Shown here: in pieces, positions 46,235-54,696 of the stretch | Position numbering within the stretch: the first letter of the stretch is position 1 | Layout: the number at the start of each line of letters is the position of its first letter | Assembly: GCA_017991595.1 (NCBI GenBank) | Contig: JAGOQJ010000009.1 | Span: 37,577-101,576 of the forward strand | Source of the DNA: Candidatus Didemnitutus sp. | GTDB lineage: Bacteria > Verrucomicrobiota > Verrucomicrobiia > Opitutales > Opitutaceae | Reading direction: 5' to 3' | Length of the DNA: 64,000 nucleotides | Program-made: the position numbers and the translations under genes | Notes under the pieces: model-generated | Told to the model about the DNA's origin: nothing | Seen by the model: the letters and a program-made list of their open reading frames with translations, nothing else | Databases searched by the model: none

Positions 46235-48208
46235 TCATTGTCCACCTCCGCTCACCACCAAGGCGGCCAGCGCTGCAACGCCGAGCAACAGATAAAGCAG
46301 ATACGATTGCAAATGCCCGTGCTGCAGCCGCCGCACGACCGCCGAGAGTCGCATCACCCCGCTGCCCGCGGGCTCGACGACCTGCTCAAGCACCGTCTCG
46401 GGCGTGTGCTCGGCGAATTCCGCCGCCGCGGGCAACACCGCCTCCGGCCGCGTCTCGTGCCGCTCCGGCCGCAGGATCCACTGGAACCACTCCGTGACGA
46501 TGCCGGCGAAGGAACCGGCGGTGTATTGCATGCGCGCCGTCGGCGCCGCGTAACTGCAATCCCAAGTCACGGCGCGCCGCGCGCCGTTGCGACGCACCCG
46601 CGCGCGCAACGCCAGCGCCACCCCGATCGCCACCAACGCCAGCGCGACATGGCAACCGCCGATCAGGCCGAGCGAAGCCGGGGACGCCACTCCCTGCCAA
46701 ACCGGGTTCCACGCACCGGCTGCGCGCGCCACCGCCGGCCAAAACAACCACGGCGCGAGGCCGATCGCGACGCACGCCGCCGCCAGCACGAGCATCGGCC
46801 CGCGCATCCACGGTCCGCTCTCGTGCGCCCGCTCCGCCGCCGCCGAGCGCGGCGCGCCGAGGAAGACCACGCCGCACACCTTGATGAAACACGCCAGCGC
46901 GAGTGCGCCCGTCGCCGCGAGCAAGATCACCGCCGGCAGCGCCGCCGCTGCGGCCGGCAAGCGGCTCGTCGCCGTCTCAAACAGTCCCAGATAAATCAGC
47001 CATTCGCTCACGAAACCGTTAAGCGGCGGCAAACCCGCGATCGCCACCGCGCCGAGCGCGAACAGGCCCGCCGTCCAAGGCATCCGCCGCCACAACCCGC
47101 CCAGCCGGCTCATCTCGCGCGTCCCCGTCGCATGCAACACCGAGCCCGCTCCGAAAAACAGCAGCGCCTTGAACAACCCGTGATTCCACACGTGCAGCAA
47201 CGCACCCGCCAGCACCAGTTGCCCCCACACCGCCTCTCCTTGCTCTCGCGCCACCAGTGCAAAACCAAAACCCACCAGAATAATGCCGATATTCTCCACG
47301 CTGTGGTAGGCCAGCAGGCGCTTCAGGTCATGCTGCCCGAGCGCGAAGGCCACGCCGAGCAACGCGCTGCCAATCCCAAGCACCGCCACGACCCATCCCG
47401 CCGCGGCCGGCACCGGCAGCCAGCCGCTGAACCGCACGAGCCCGTAGATGCCAAGTTTGATGGTCACCCCCGACAACACCGCGGAGACATGACTCGGCGC
47501 ACTCGCATGCGCCGACGGCAGCCAGATGTGCAGGGGGAACAAACCCGCCTTCAATCCGAAGCCCGCCAGCGCCAGCCAATACAGCGGCGCCAGCTCTGCC
47601 GCGTTCGCCGCCTCGCGCATCGGCCCGAGTTCCCAACTGCCCGTGCGCGCCGCCAGCAACGCGAAGTAGGCGAACAGCGCCAGCACGGCCGCGTGCGACG
47701 CACCGAGATACAGCCAGCCCGCCGCCCGCACCTCGCTGCGCCGCCGATCGAGCGTTACGAGGAAAAACGCCGCCAGTGTGAACAGTTCCCAGCCAACGAG
47801 GAATTGCAGCCCGTGGCTCGACAGCAGCACGGCCGCGAGACTCACCAGCAGCACGCTCCACCAGATGCGTCCGTGCCGCGCCGAGCGAGGATGCGCGCGG
47901 TCGGCCCAATATTCCCGCGCGTAGGCCGCGCCGGCTCCACCCACGACGGCCACGAGCGCGAGGAACAGCGCGCTCAACGCATCGAAGCGCAGGCACAGCG
48001 CGTCTCCCGCCACCGGGAAATCGCTCCGCCATTCCCAAGCCGGCCCATCGCCGACGAGCATCGCGACTGAAGCCCACAGCGAGCACGCGCACCCGGCGAG
48101 CGTGCACCCGAGCCAGGTGCGTGGCAGCCAATTCCCGGCCAGCAACCCGGCCAACAGGCCGAGCATCGCCAGTCCGAGCAACGCTCCGAAGCTCATACCC
48201 GCGACCAT
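46235..48208 (-). CDS. HyfB-like antiporter subunit, first copy
   Basis: A 657-residue NuoL/HyfB-type membrane protein with about 15-16 helices and the same motifs as its paralogue (F-G-L-K-A-G-L-F-P-L-H-I-W-L-P; H-V-W-N-H-G-L-F-K-A-L-L-F-F). ATG 48208 aligns with the start of the paralogue (M-V-A-G-M versus M-M-A-G-M). However, TTG 48280 overlaps the sulP stop in the same 4-bp manner as the other junctions of the operon and would add 24 residues. Either way translation probably follows sulP. Confidence 0.88.
   Translation of the reverse strand: MVAGMSFGALLGLAMLGLLAGLLAGNWLPRTWLGCTLAGCACSLWASVAMLVGDGPAWEWRSDFPVAGDALCLRFDALSALFLALVAVVGGAGAAYAREYWADRAHPRSARHGRIWWSVLLVSLAAVLLSSHGLQFLVGWELFTLAAFFLVTLDRRRSEVRAAGWLYLGASHAAVLALFAYFALLAARTGSWELGPMREAANAAELAPLYWLALAGFGLKAGLFPLHIWLPSAHASAPSHVSAVLSGVTIKLGIYGLVRFSGWLPVPAAAGWVVAVLGIGSALLGVAFALGQHDLKRLLAYHSVENIGIILVGFGFALVAREQGEAVWGQLVLAGALLHVWNHGLFKALLFFGAGSVLHATGTREMSRLGGLWRRMPWTAGLFALGAVAIAGLPPLNGFVSEWLIYLGLFETATSRLPAAAAALPAVILLAATGALALACFIKVCGVVFLGAPRSAAAERAHESGPWMRGPMLVLAAACVAIGLAPWLFWPAVARAAGAWNPVWQGVASPASLGLIGGCHVALALVAIGVALALRARVRRNGARRAVTWDCSYAAPTARMQYTAGSFAGIVTEWFQWILRPERHETRPEAVLPAAAEFAEHTPETVLEQVVEPAGSGVMRLSAVVRRLQHGHLQSYLLYLLLGVAALAALVVSGGGQ
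46926..47669 (-). repeat. Near-identical tract shared by the two hyfB-like genes (copy 2)
   Basis: Partner of the tract at 44187-44930 (constant offset 2739 bp, no indels). For example, the segment encoding H-V-W-N-H-G-L-F-K-A-L-L-F-F-G-A-G differs at only a few silent positions. Confidence 0.8.
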
Positions 48209-48276
48209 GCGAAAAAACCGCCGCACTGGCCAGCCTTCATCTGCGGAGCCGCCCGGCGACTCCATCGACGGACACT

Positions 48277-50112
48277 TCAACCCGTCGCGCGCGGCGGCTT
48301 CTCGCCGAGGATGCGATTGGCGCGCTCCAGCGCGTCGGTCAATTCACGTCGCGCCGACTCGAGCTGCTGCTTCTCGGCGCGCATGTTCTCCGGGTGATCC
48401 GGCGGCTCGGACACGGCAGGCAGGCCGAGCAGCACGCGCGCCCGCGCGAGCGCCGCGTCGATGTGCGGGCACACATTTTCACGGCCGATGCGGTCGAGGA
48501 ATCCGGCATTCTCCATCACATAGAGCGGCTGCGTGTGTGGCGCGCTCAGGATGAGGTGCTTGCCCTTCGCCCGCAGCTTCGCGTGCAGATCCTCGAGCGC
48601 CTGCAGGCCGGTCGCGTCAATCGCGAGCACCTTGCGGATGCGCAGAATCAGCACGTCCGGCTCCTCCTTCGCGCGCTTCAACTCGTCGTCGAGTTTGTCG
48701 ACCACGCCGAAGAAAAATGCGCCGAACACGCGAAAGATCAGCACGCCGTCGGGGATCTGCTTCCCGATGAGCGAGTGATGCGAACCCTCGGTCTCGGAGG
48801 TCTCGTCCACCGCGGTGATCTGCGACGTCTCCGAGATGCGTTTCACCATCAGCAACGCGGCGAGCACGACGCCCACCTCCACCGCCACGGTCAGATCCGT
48901 CAACACCGTGAGCAGGAACGTCGTGACGAAAATCAGCGCATCACTCGGCGGCCAGCGCCGGAGGCGGAAGAACTGGTTCCACGAAACCATACGGCAGGCG
49001 GCGACGACCAGCACGGCGCTGAGCGTGGCGAGCGGAATGTGACCCGCCAGCGGCGCCGCCGCGAGCAACACCACCGCCAGCAGGCCCGAATGCACCAGCC
49101 CCGCCACGGGCGTGCGTCCGCCGGCACGGACGTTCGCGATCGAACGCGCCACGGCACCCGTCACAGGAATGCAGCCGAAAAGCGGTCCGACGAAATTGGC
49201 GACACCCTGTCCGACCAGTTCCTGGTTCGAGTCGTGGCGGTCGTCCAACATGCCATCCGTCACCACGGCGCAGAGCAGCGCCTGCATCGAGACGAGCAGC
49301 GCGATGGTGAACGCCGGCTGCGCCAGCGCGCGCAAGGTCGCGAGGTCCGCCGTCGGCAGATGAAACGCCGGCAACCCCGAACCGATGCCGCCAAACTCCG
49401 TGCCGATCGTCGCGATGCCCCAACTCTGCTCCAACCCGCCGATGCCCACCACAAGCGTCGCGCCGACCAATCCCACCATCGAACCCGGCACGATGCGCCC
49501 CCACCGCGCCGGCCACAGCCCGATGACGAGCAGCGACGCCACCGCCACGGCGACGGTCGGCCAGTGGATCGCATCGAGGTGCAGCGCGAGAAGCTTGAGC
49601 TTTTCCACGAACTCCACCGGCAGCTTGTCCACCTGCAGACCGAGGAAATTCTTCAGCTGCGAGCTGAGGATGAGGATCGCGATGCCCTTCGTGAACGCGC
49701 GTGACACCGGATACGGAATGTAGCGGATCACGGAGCCCAGCCGCGCAAGACCCATGATGGCAAGCAGCCCGCCGGCCATCATCGTGCACAACAGCAGCCC
49801 GTCGGGCCCGTATTGATGCGCGACGCCGTAGGTGATGATGACGAACGCGCCCGTCGGACCACCGATCTGCACGCGCGAACCGCCCAACGCCGCGACGAGA
49901 GCGCCGCCAATGATGGCGGTGAACAGCCCCTGCTCCGGCTTCGCGCCCGAGGCGATGGCGAAGGCAATGGAGAGCGGGAACGCCATGATCATGACGTTCA
50001 GGCCCGCCATGAAGTCCGCCCGGAAAGCCGCGCGCCCGTAGCCTTTCAGCGTTTCGAACAGCTTGGGACGAAAACGAAAGAAGGGTGCACTCATGCGTGG
50101 CGGGGGAGGCAT
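48277..50112 (-). CDS. SulP-family inorganic anion transporter with STAS domain
   Basis: A 611-residue SLC26/SulP transporter. The N-terminal two thirds hold about 12-14 helices with the family motif G-G-P-T-G-A-F-V near the start of TM3. The C-terminal STAS domain (about 450-565) has V-L-A-I-D-A-T-G-L-Q-A-L, and a charged coiled tail follows. SulP proteins move sulfate, bicarbonate or other anions, often coupled to Na+ or H+. It is the first gene of the Ehr-type operon; its stop (TTGA) overlaps a possible TTG start of the hyfB-like gene. ATG 50112 has an AGGGAGG ribosome site 10 bp upstream; ATG 50094 is an alternative. Confidence 0.9.
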   Translation of the reverse strand: MPPPPRMSAPFFRFRPKLFETLKGYGRAAFRADFMAGLNVMIMAFPLSIAFAIASGAKPEQGLFTAIIGGALVAALGGSRVQIGGPTGAFVIITYGVAHQYGPDGLLLCTMMAGGLLAIMGLARLGSVIRYIPYPVSRAFTKGIAILILSSQLKNFLGLQVDKLPVEFVEKLKLLALHLDAIHWPTVAVAVASLLVIGLWPARWGRIVPGSMVGLVGATLVVGIGGLEQSWGIATIGTEFGGIGSGLPAFHLPTADLATLRALAQPAFTIALLVSMQALLCAVVTDGMLDDRHDSNQELVGQGVANFVGPLFGCIPVTGAVARSIANVRAGGRTPVAGLVHSGLLAVVLLAAAPLAGHIPLATLSAVLVVAACRMVSWNQFFRLRRWPPSDALIFVTTFLLTVLTDLTVAVEVGVVLAALLMVKRISETSQITAVDETSETEGSHHSLIGKQIPDGVLIFRVFGAFFFGVVDKLDDELKRAKEEPDVLILRIRKVLAIDATGLQALEDLHAKLRAKGKHLILSAPHTQPLYVMENAGFLDRIGRENVCPHIDAALARARVLLGLPAVSEPPDHPENMRAEKQQLESARRELTDALERANRILGEKPPRATG

Positions 50113-50192
50113 CGATTGCGCGCCTCCCTGGCCGGCCGCACAAGCCGTCCGTGCGGCAACGCCCCGGTTATAAGCAAACGCCCGGTTGCCGA

Positions 50193-50780
50193 TTAATGCG
50201 CTCCGTCGCGCCACGTAAACGCATGGCACAGCGCCACACCCGCGGCATCCGCCTCGTCAAAGGCGAGTTCGCGCGCGTGCCCGAGGAACGCCATCACCGC
50301 CCGCGCCATCTGCTGTTTGCTCGCGTGGCCCCGCCCCACCACGGCCTGCTTCACGCGCAGCGGCGGGTATTCGAAGATCGCCTTGTCCCGCAGCGCTGCC
50401 ACTGCGATCGCCGCGCCGCGCGCCGCGCCGAGGATCTGCGCCGTCTGGAAGTTCTGCACGTAGATCGTCTGCTCCAGCGCCACGTGGTCCGGGTCGAAAT
50501 CGGCCAGGAACGTCTCCACCGCCCGGTGAATCGCCGCCAAGCACTGAGGCATCGTGTGCCGCGCCGGCACCTTCACCGTCTGGCAGCGCAGCAGCACCGG
50601 CCCGCGCCCGGGCGTGAACTCCATCAACGCCAGACCCGTGCCGCGCAGTGACGGATCGATCCCGAGCACGCGCCCGCGGAACGGCGGCCGCTGCAACGTC
50701 GTCAGCGTCGGCCACTCCTTGGGCGCGAGCGTGCCTTCGAGCTTCGCTTTCCAGAGTTGGCGGACGGAGGTGCGGGCCAT
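50193..50780 (-). CDS. ruvC: Holliday junction resolvase RuvC
   Basis: Endonuclease that cuts Holliday junctions with RuvAB during recombination. The 195-residue protein has the four catalytic acids: Asp42 in L-G-I-D-P-S-L, Glu103 in A-L-E-Q-T, and Asp175 and Asp178 in F-D-E-A-D-A-A. Also visible is V-G-R-G-H-A-S-K-Q-Q, the RuvC G-x-G-x-A-x-K motif. An extra 35 residues precede the first strand, where typical RuvC starts almost directly with the catalytic strand. No later ATG fits, so the extension seems real. Confidence 0.92.
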   Translation of the reverse strand: MARTSVRQLWKAKLEGTLAPKEWPTLTTLQRPPFRGRVLGIDPSLRGTGLALMEFTPGRGPVLLRCQTVKVPARHTMPQCLAAIHRAVETFLADFDPDHVALEQTIYVQNFQTAQILGAARGAAIAVAALRDKAIFEYPPLRVKQAVVGRGHASKQQMARAVMAFLGHARELAFDEADAAGVALCHAFTWRDGAH

Positions 50781-50817
50781 GGCTGCTAGTTACGGGGAGC
50801 GCGCGCAGTTCTCCAAC

Positions 50818-51558
50818 TCAGAAAAACAGCAGCTTCGCCGCGGCCACCGCCGTGAGCCCCAGCGCCACGGTCTCGAACGCCCGCTGGTTGACCGTCTGCG
50901 CCACCCGGCGCCCGATCAGCGCGCCCGCTGCCACCGCGGGCAGGAGCCAGAGATTCAGCGCGAGGCTCGCCGGGTTGATCAGCCCCAACTGAACCATGAA
51001 CGGCACCTTGATCCAGTTGATCGCGAGAAAGAACGCCGCGCTCGTGCCGAGGAATTCCAGCTTCGGCAGCCGCATCGCCAGCAGGTAGAGCACCATCACC
51101 GGCCCAGCCGCGTTCGCCACCGTCGTGGTGAATCCCGCCAGCACGCCGGCCGCCGGCCCGAGCGCCACCGGCACCCGCTGCAACGCCTCCTCCGATTGCG
51201 TGCGCTGCCGCCACAGGTGCAACCCCAGCATCGCCGCGATGATCGCGCCGATCACGCGCGCCGCCGCGGCGTTGTCGATCCAGCGCAACGCCAGCCAGCC
51301 CAGCACGACGCCGCCCACGGCCCACGGCAACAGACCGCCCACGCGTCGCCACGCGAGATGCTTGCGATAGACCACCGCCGAAAAAAGGTCCGCGAAGATC
51401 AGCAGCGGCAGCACCACGCCCGTCGCCTCCTTCGCCGGCAACACGTTCGCGAACAGCGCCACGAACAGGATCGAGGTGCCGGGGATGCCAGTCTTGGAAA
51501 AACCCGCGATCGCCGCACCGATGGCCAGCAGCGTCCATTGCCCTGCATCGAAGCTCAC
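50818..51558 (-). CDS. TauE/SafE-family membrane transporter
   Basis: A 246-residue protein with about eight helices and the two TauE repeats: F-S-K-T-G-I-P-G in the first half and F-T-T-T-V-A-N-A-A-G-P in the second. Family members are associated with export of sulfite, sulfoacetate or other organosulfonates, but the substrate here is unknown. The start overlaps the recF stop by 4 bp, an unusual pairing that probably reflects operon packing rather than shared function. Confidence 0.88.
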   Translation of the reverse strand: MSFDAGQWTLLAIGAAIAGFSKTGIPGTSILFVALFANVLPAKEATGVVLPLLIFADLFSAVVYRKHLAWRRVGGLLPWAVGGVVLGWLALRWIDNAAAARVIGAIIAAMLGLHLWRQRTQSEEALQRVPVALGPAAGVLAGFTTTVANAAGPVMVLYLLAMRLPKLEFLGTSAAFFLAINWIKVPFMVQLGLINPASLALNLWLLPAVAAGALIGRRVAQTVNQRAFETVALGLTAVAAAKLLFF

Positions 51559-52640
51559 GCGCCCGGTTCCTCCCGGATCTCGCCGCCCGCCACGGCGAAG
51601 ACCTGCCAGCCGCCGCGATCATCGTCCGGTAGGCTGGTGCCCGTGGCGATCACCTGCGGCTCGCCTTCCACCGTCGCCCAGAACCGCCGGCGGCGCCCGG
51701 GATCGAGTTCGCCCAGCACGTCATCGCACAGCAGCACCGGCTCGATGCCGCGCCGCGCCTTGAAATACGCCGCCTGCGCCAACCGCAGCGCGAGCACGAG
51801 GCAGCGTTGCTGTCCCTCCGACGCGAAATGCCGCGCCGGCCGGTCGTTGAGCAGGAATTCCAGATCGTCACGATGCGGTCCGCGTTCGGTTGATTTCAAC
51901 AGCGTGTCGCGCGGCCGCGCCTTGGCCAGTTGCGCCAAGAAATCCTCCAACGTCGCCGCCGCCGTGTCCGGGGCATAGACGAGCGCCGCCTGCTCGCTCT
52001 CCGGCACGAGTCGCGCGTGCGCCGTGCGGAACAACCCGCTCAACTCCGCCACGCCCGCCTGCCGCGCCGCGACCAGCCGCACCGCGTGCTCGGCCGCCTC
52101 GCGCTCGAAGGCGTCGAGCAGGCCCGCGTCGCGCGCGCCCTGTTTCAGCAGCATGTTCCGCTCCGCCACCGCGCGCGTGTAGCCCTGCAACGCCGCGAGG
52201 TAGGCGCCGTCCATCGCCGCCAGCGTGAGATCCAGCCAGCGCCGCCGCAGCGACGGCGAACCGCGCAGCAGCTGGTTGTCCTGCGACGAAAACACCACCG
52301 TCGGAAACTGACCGATGAAATCCGCCAGCCGCGCGACCTTGCCGCGCTCCCACTCGACGGTGCGGCCGTCGGCGCCGAGCGTGATCGTCACGCGGCTCTC
52401 TCCGAACTGCTCGTGCTCGACCGTGAAACCGAGCCCCGCCTGCGGCTGGCCGAGTCCCACCAGCGCGCGCGGCTCCGCCCCGCGGAACGAGCGCAACGCC
52501 GTCACGTAGCCGAGCGCCTCGAGGAAGTTGCTCTTCCCCTGCCCGTTCGCCCCGCCCAGGAACGTGCGCCGCCCGCGGAACTCCACGCGCACGAGCGGGA
52601 GGTTGCGGAATTGCTGGAGCGTGACGTGAGCGAAGCGCAT
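51555..52640 (-). CDS. recF: DNA replication/repair protein RecF
   Basis: SMC-like ATPase that helps load RecA on gapped DNA; 361 residues. Walker A is G-G-A-N-G-Q-G-K-S-N at about residues 29-38, the ABC signature is A-S-E-G-Q-Q-R-C near 280 and Walker B is V-L-L-C-D-D-V-L-G-E-L-D. ATG 52640 gives the standard N terminus (M-R-F-A-H-V-T-L-Q-Q-F-R-N). recF often neighbours dnaA/dnaN near the origin in other bacteria; here it does not. Confidence 0.95.
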   Translation of the reverse strand: MRFAHVTLQQFRNLPLVRVEFRGRRTFLGGANGQGKSNFLEALGYVTALRSFRGAEPRALVGLGQPQAGLGFTVEHEQFGESRVTITLGADGRTVEWERGKVARLADFIGQFPTVVFSSQDNQLLRGSPSLRRRWLDLTLAAMDGAYLAALQGYTRAVAERNMLLKQGARDAGLLDAFEREAAEHAVRLVAARQAGVAELSGLFRTAHARLVPESEQAALVYAPDTAAATLEDFLAQLAKARPRDTLLKSTERGPHRDDLEFLLNDRPARHFASEGQQRCLVLALRLAQAAYFKARRGIEPVLLCDDVLGELDPGRRRRFWATVEGEPQVIATGTSLPDDDRGGWQVFAVAGGEIREEPGA

Positions 52641-52811
52641 GCGACCGGAGCGAAGGAAGCAAGCTGGCCGCCCGCGGACTGACAAATGCTATCTCGCGCC
52701 CCAAGTCGGCGAAAACCTAGTCAGCCACGCAGCTTGATCGCGTGCCGATCTGCACACGGCCGTCGCCAGCGAGCTTAGCCACGCTGGCGCTTCATCGCTG
52801 CCGCTCGCGCT

Positions 52812-53033
52812 TTACTCCGGCTCGACCAGCCGTTCCGTATCGCGGATCTTGGGCTCGTCTGCGAGCGGCGGGCGCTTGGCGAGGCGGTGTTTGACCAACT
52901 CCTTCGCCGCCAGCCAGTGATCGAGTTCGCGGCCGGCGGGGCAGCCTTCCTGCTGCCAGAGACGATAGGCTTCGTGGCGGACTTCCTCCAACGGAACCTC
53001 GTCGTGTTTTTCACGGTGTTCGCGGGTATTCAT
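52812..53033 (-). CDS. DUF2934-family small protein
   Basis: A 73-residue, highly charged peptide. The V-R-H-E-A-Y-R-L-W-Q-Q-E-G-C-P segment followed by D-H-W-L-A-A is the DUF2934 signature. Function is unknown. A strong ribosome site, AAGGAGG, stands 4 bp before ATG 53033, which fixes the start. It is divergent from the cyclophilin gene. Confidence 0.82.
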   Translation of the reverse strand: MNTREHREKHDEVPLEEVRHEAYRLWQQEGCPAGRELDHWLAAKELVKHRLAKRPPLADEPKIRDTERLVEPE

Positions 53034-53181
53034 GAGTCCTCCTTGGTTGCAGGTTGAGTGTAGCACGGCTTCCTCGCCCCGACTGCGCATTTCGTGCCAT
53101 ATCGCTGCGCAACAATGGGCTCTCGCAGCCGCACTTTTGGTTCTTGCCGGCGGACGGCGGGCCCGGCTTCTTGGCCCTCTT

Positions 53182-53703
53182 ATGAGCAACGAGTCCGCCT
53201 CCACCCAAGAAGTCGCCGTCATCAAGACCAGCTACGGCGAAATGACCATCGCCTTCTGGCCCGACGTCGCCCCCAAGACCGTCGAAAATTTCAAGAAACT
53301 CGCCCGCGAGGGTTTCTACGACGGCACCGCCTTTCACCGCATCATCAAGGGCTTCATGATTCAGGGCGGCTGCCCGAACACGAAGGCCGGCGAGACGGGC
53401 ATGCCCGGCACCGGCGGCCCTGGCTGGAAGGTGAAGGCGGAGTTCAACGCCAAGCCGCACGTCCGCGGCGTCATCTCGATGGCGCGCTCCGCCCATCCCG
53501 ACAGCGCCGGCTCGCAGTTCTTCATCTGCCACGGCGACGCGCGCTTCCTCGACCGCCAATACACCGCCTTCGGCCAGCTCACCGCCGGCGACGATGTGCT
53601 CGAGCGCATCGCCAACGTCCCGACGAAGTCCGGCGGCGGCGGCGAGAAGAGCACGCCGATCGACCGCGTGGCCGTCGAGAGCGTGAAGATCGTGGCCGCC
53701 TGA
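53182..53703 (+). CDS. Cyclophilin-type peptidyl-prolyl isomerase
   Basis: A 173-residue cyclophilin that catalyses cis-trans isomerisation of proline bonds. Catalytic-site features are F-H-R-I-I-K-G-F-M-I-Q-G-G, with Arg at about residue 54, and D-S-A-G-S-Q-F-F-I near 112. There is no signal peptide, so it is cytosolic (PpiB-like). ATG 53182 follows an upstream reading of low quality that is not part of the gene. A terminator follows the stop. Confidence 0.92.
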   Translation: MSNESASTQEVAVIKTSYGEMTIAFWPDVAPKTVENFKKLAREGFYDGTAFHRIIKGFMIQGGCPNTKAGETGMPGTGGPGWKVKAEFNAKPHVRGVISMARSAHPDSAGSQFFICHGDARFLDRQYTAFGQLTAGDDVLERIANVPTKSGGGGEKSTPIDRVAVESVKIVAA

Positions 53704-53728
53704 GCCCGTTTCCTCTTTTCTTCTGACG

Positions 53729-53756
53729 AAGGCCGGTCCCGCAACCGGCCTTTTTA
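53729..53756 (+). terminator. Rho-independent terminator
   Basis: AAGGCCGGT-(6 nt)-ACCGGCCTT stem at 53729-53752 followed by a T-rich tail. It ends the cyclophilin transcript; its end overlaps the stop of the convergent hydrolase gene. Confidence 0.82.
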
Positions 53757-54677
53757 TTGGGCAGAAGAGCCGGTGCGCGGTGCACCCGCCGGGCCGAAGA
53801 GCGCCTGCTCAGCCTCGGGCGCGGCGAACATCTTCGCCGCATCGTGACCGATGTCGGGCGTCTCCACCAGGCGCCAGCCGAGCGTCCAGCTGAGCTGCGT
53901 CGTGATGTTCGTGGCGAAAGCGAAGCAGTTCAGGCCGCGCGCGTGGCGATAAGGGCCCTGACGCATCGCCTCTTCGCCGCGTTCGAGGTTCTTGTCCTGC
54001 GGATTGCGATCGCCCGTGCCAAGGTAGAGCGTCAACGGTGCCGCGAGGTAGCGGTGGATGGCCTCGTCGGTCGTCCACTCCTCCGGCAGGCCGCCGAAGC
54101 CGTAGCCGTAGCGGGCCGCGCGCGTGGGGAAGAGATGCGAGCCGGGATTGGCCGCGACAACGCGCTCCGCCCCGAGCGGCCCGGCGAGCGCGACCATCCG
54201 CACGAGGAATTGCCCGCCGGCAGAGTGCCCGAGGAAATAATAAGGCAACTCCGACCGTCCTTCCGCGGCGCGCAGGGCGGCGACGATCTTCGGCACGAGC
54301 GCGAAGGTCCATTGCTCGCGCGGTTGCGGCCGACCAGCCTTCATCACGCCGCCGCGCTGGTAGGCGTCGTTGGGAAAACGCTCCAAATCGAAATACGGCG
54401 CCGCCACCAGCACCCCGAAGCGCTCCGCCAGCGTGAGCGCAAAGTTGCGGTAATCCTCCGCGTTGCGGTTCACGCCGTGAAACACCAGCACGAGCGGGCC
54501 GCCCGCATAGTTCGCCGGCTTGTAGGTGAACACCTCCAGCGGCACGCCCACATCGACCGTCACCTTGCCTTTGCCGGAAGGGATCGGTTCGGCGCGGGCC
54601 GGCAGCGTCAGGACGAGACCGGCGAGCAACAGCAGGAACGGGCGGAAACCCGCGAGGAGCGACAGGAGACGTGGCAT
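53754..54677 (-). CDS. Secreted alpha/beta hydrolase
   Basis: A 307-residue extracytoplasmic hydrolase with a signal peptide (cleavage near P-A-R-A, residue 29). The serine is in F-L-G-H-S-A-G-G-Q-F, the oxyanion loop is V-F-H-G-V-N-R-N and the likely late His is in D-I-G-H-D-A. The organisation resembles poly(3-hydroxybutyrate)-depolymerase/feruloyl-esterase-like enzymes; the substrate is unknown. It lies 19 bp downstream of another hydrolase fused to membrane helices, so the two are probably co-transcribed. Confidence 0.82.
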   Translation of the reverse strand: MPRLLSLLAGFRPFLLLLAGLVLTLPARAEPIPSGKGKVTVDVGVPLEVFTYKPANYAGGPLVLVFHGVNRNAEDYRNFALTLAERFGVLVAAPYFDLERFPNDAYQRGGVMKAGRPQPREQWTFALVPKIVAALRAAEGRSELPYYFLGHSAGGQFLVRMVALAGPLGAERVVAANPGSHLFPTRAARYGYGFGGLPEEWTTDEAIHRYLAAPLTLYLGTGDRNPQDKNLERGEEAMRQGPYRHARGLNCFAFATNITTQLSWTLGWRLVETPDIGHDAAKMFAAPEAEQALFGPAGAPRTGSSAQ

Positions 54678-54696
54678 GGAGAAAAAGGACGCGGCC

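Noticed and set aside
46238..48070. 610-residue Arg/Gln/His-rich plus-strand open frame
   Set aside because: Antisense to the other hyfB-like gene, with the same composition artefact.
38225..50112. Functional [NiFe]-hydrogenase-4 / formate hydrogenlyase
   Set aside because: The large subunit lacks both CxxC nickel motifs, and no formate dehydrogenase or hyp maturation genes are present.
52765..52788. GCCAGCG / CGCTGGC hairpin downstream of the DUF2934 gene
   Set aside because: Seven-bp stem with a 10-nt loop and no T tract; too weak to call a terminator.
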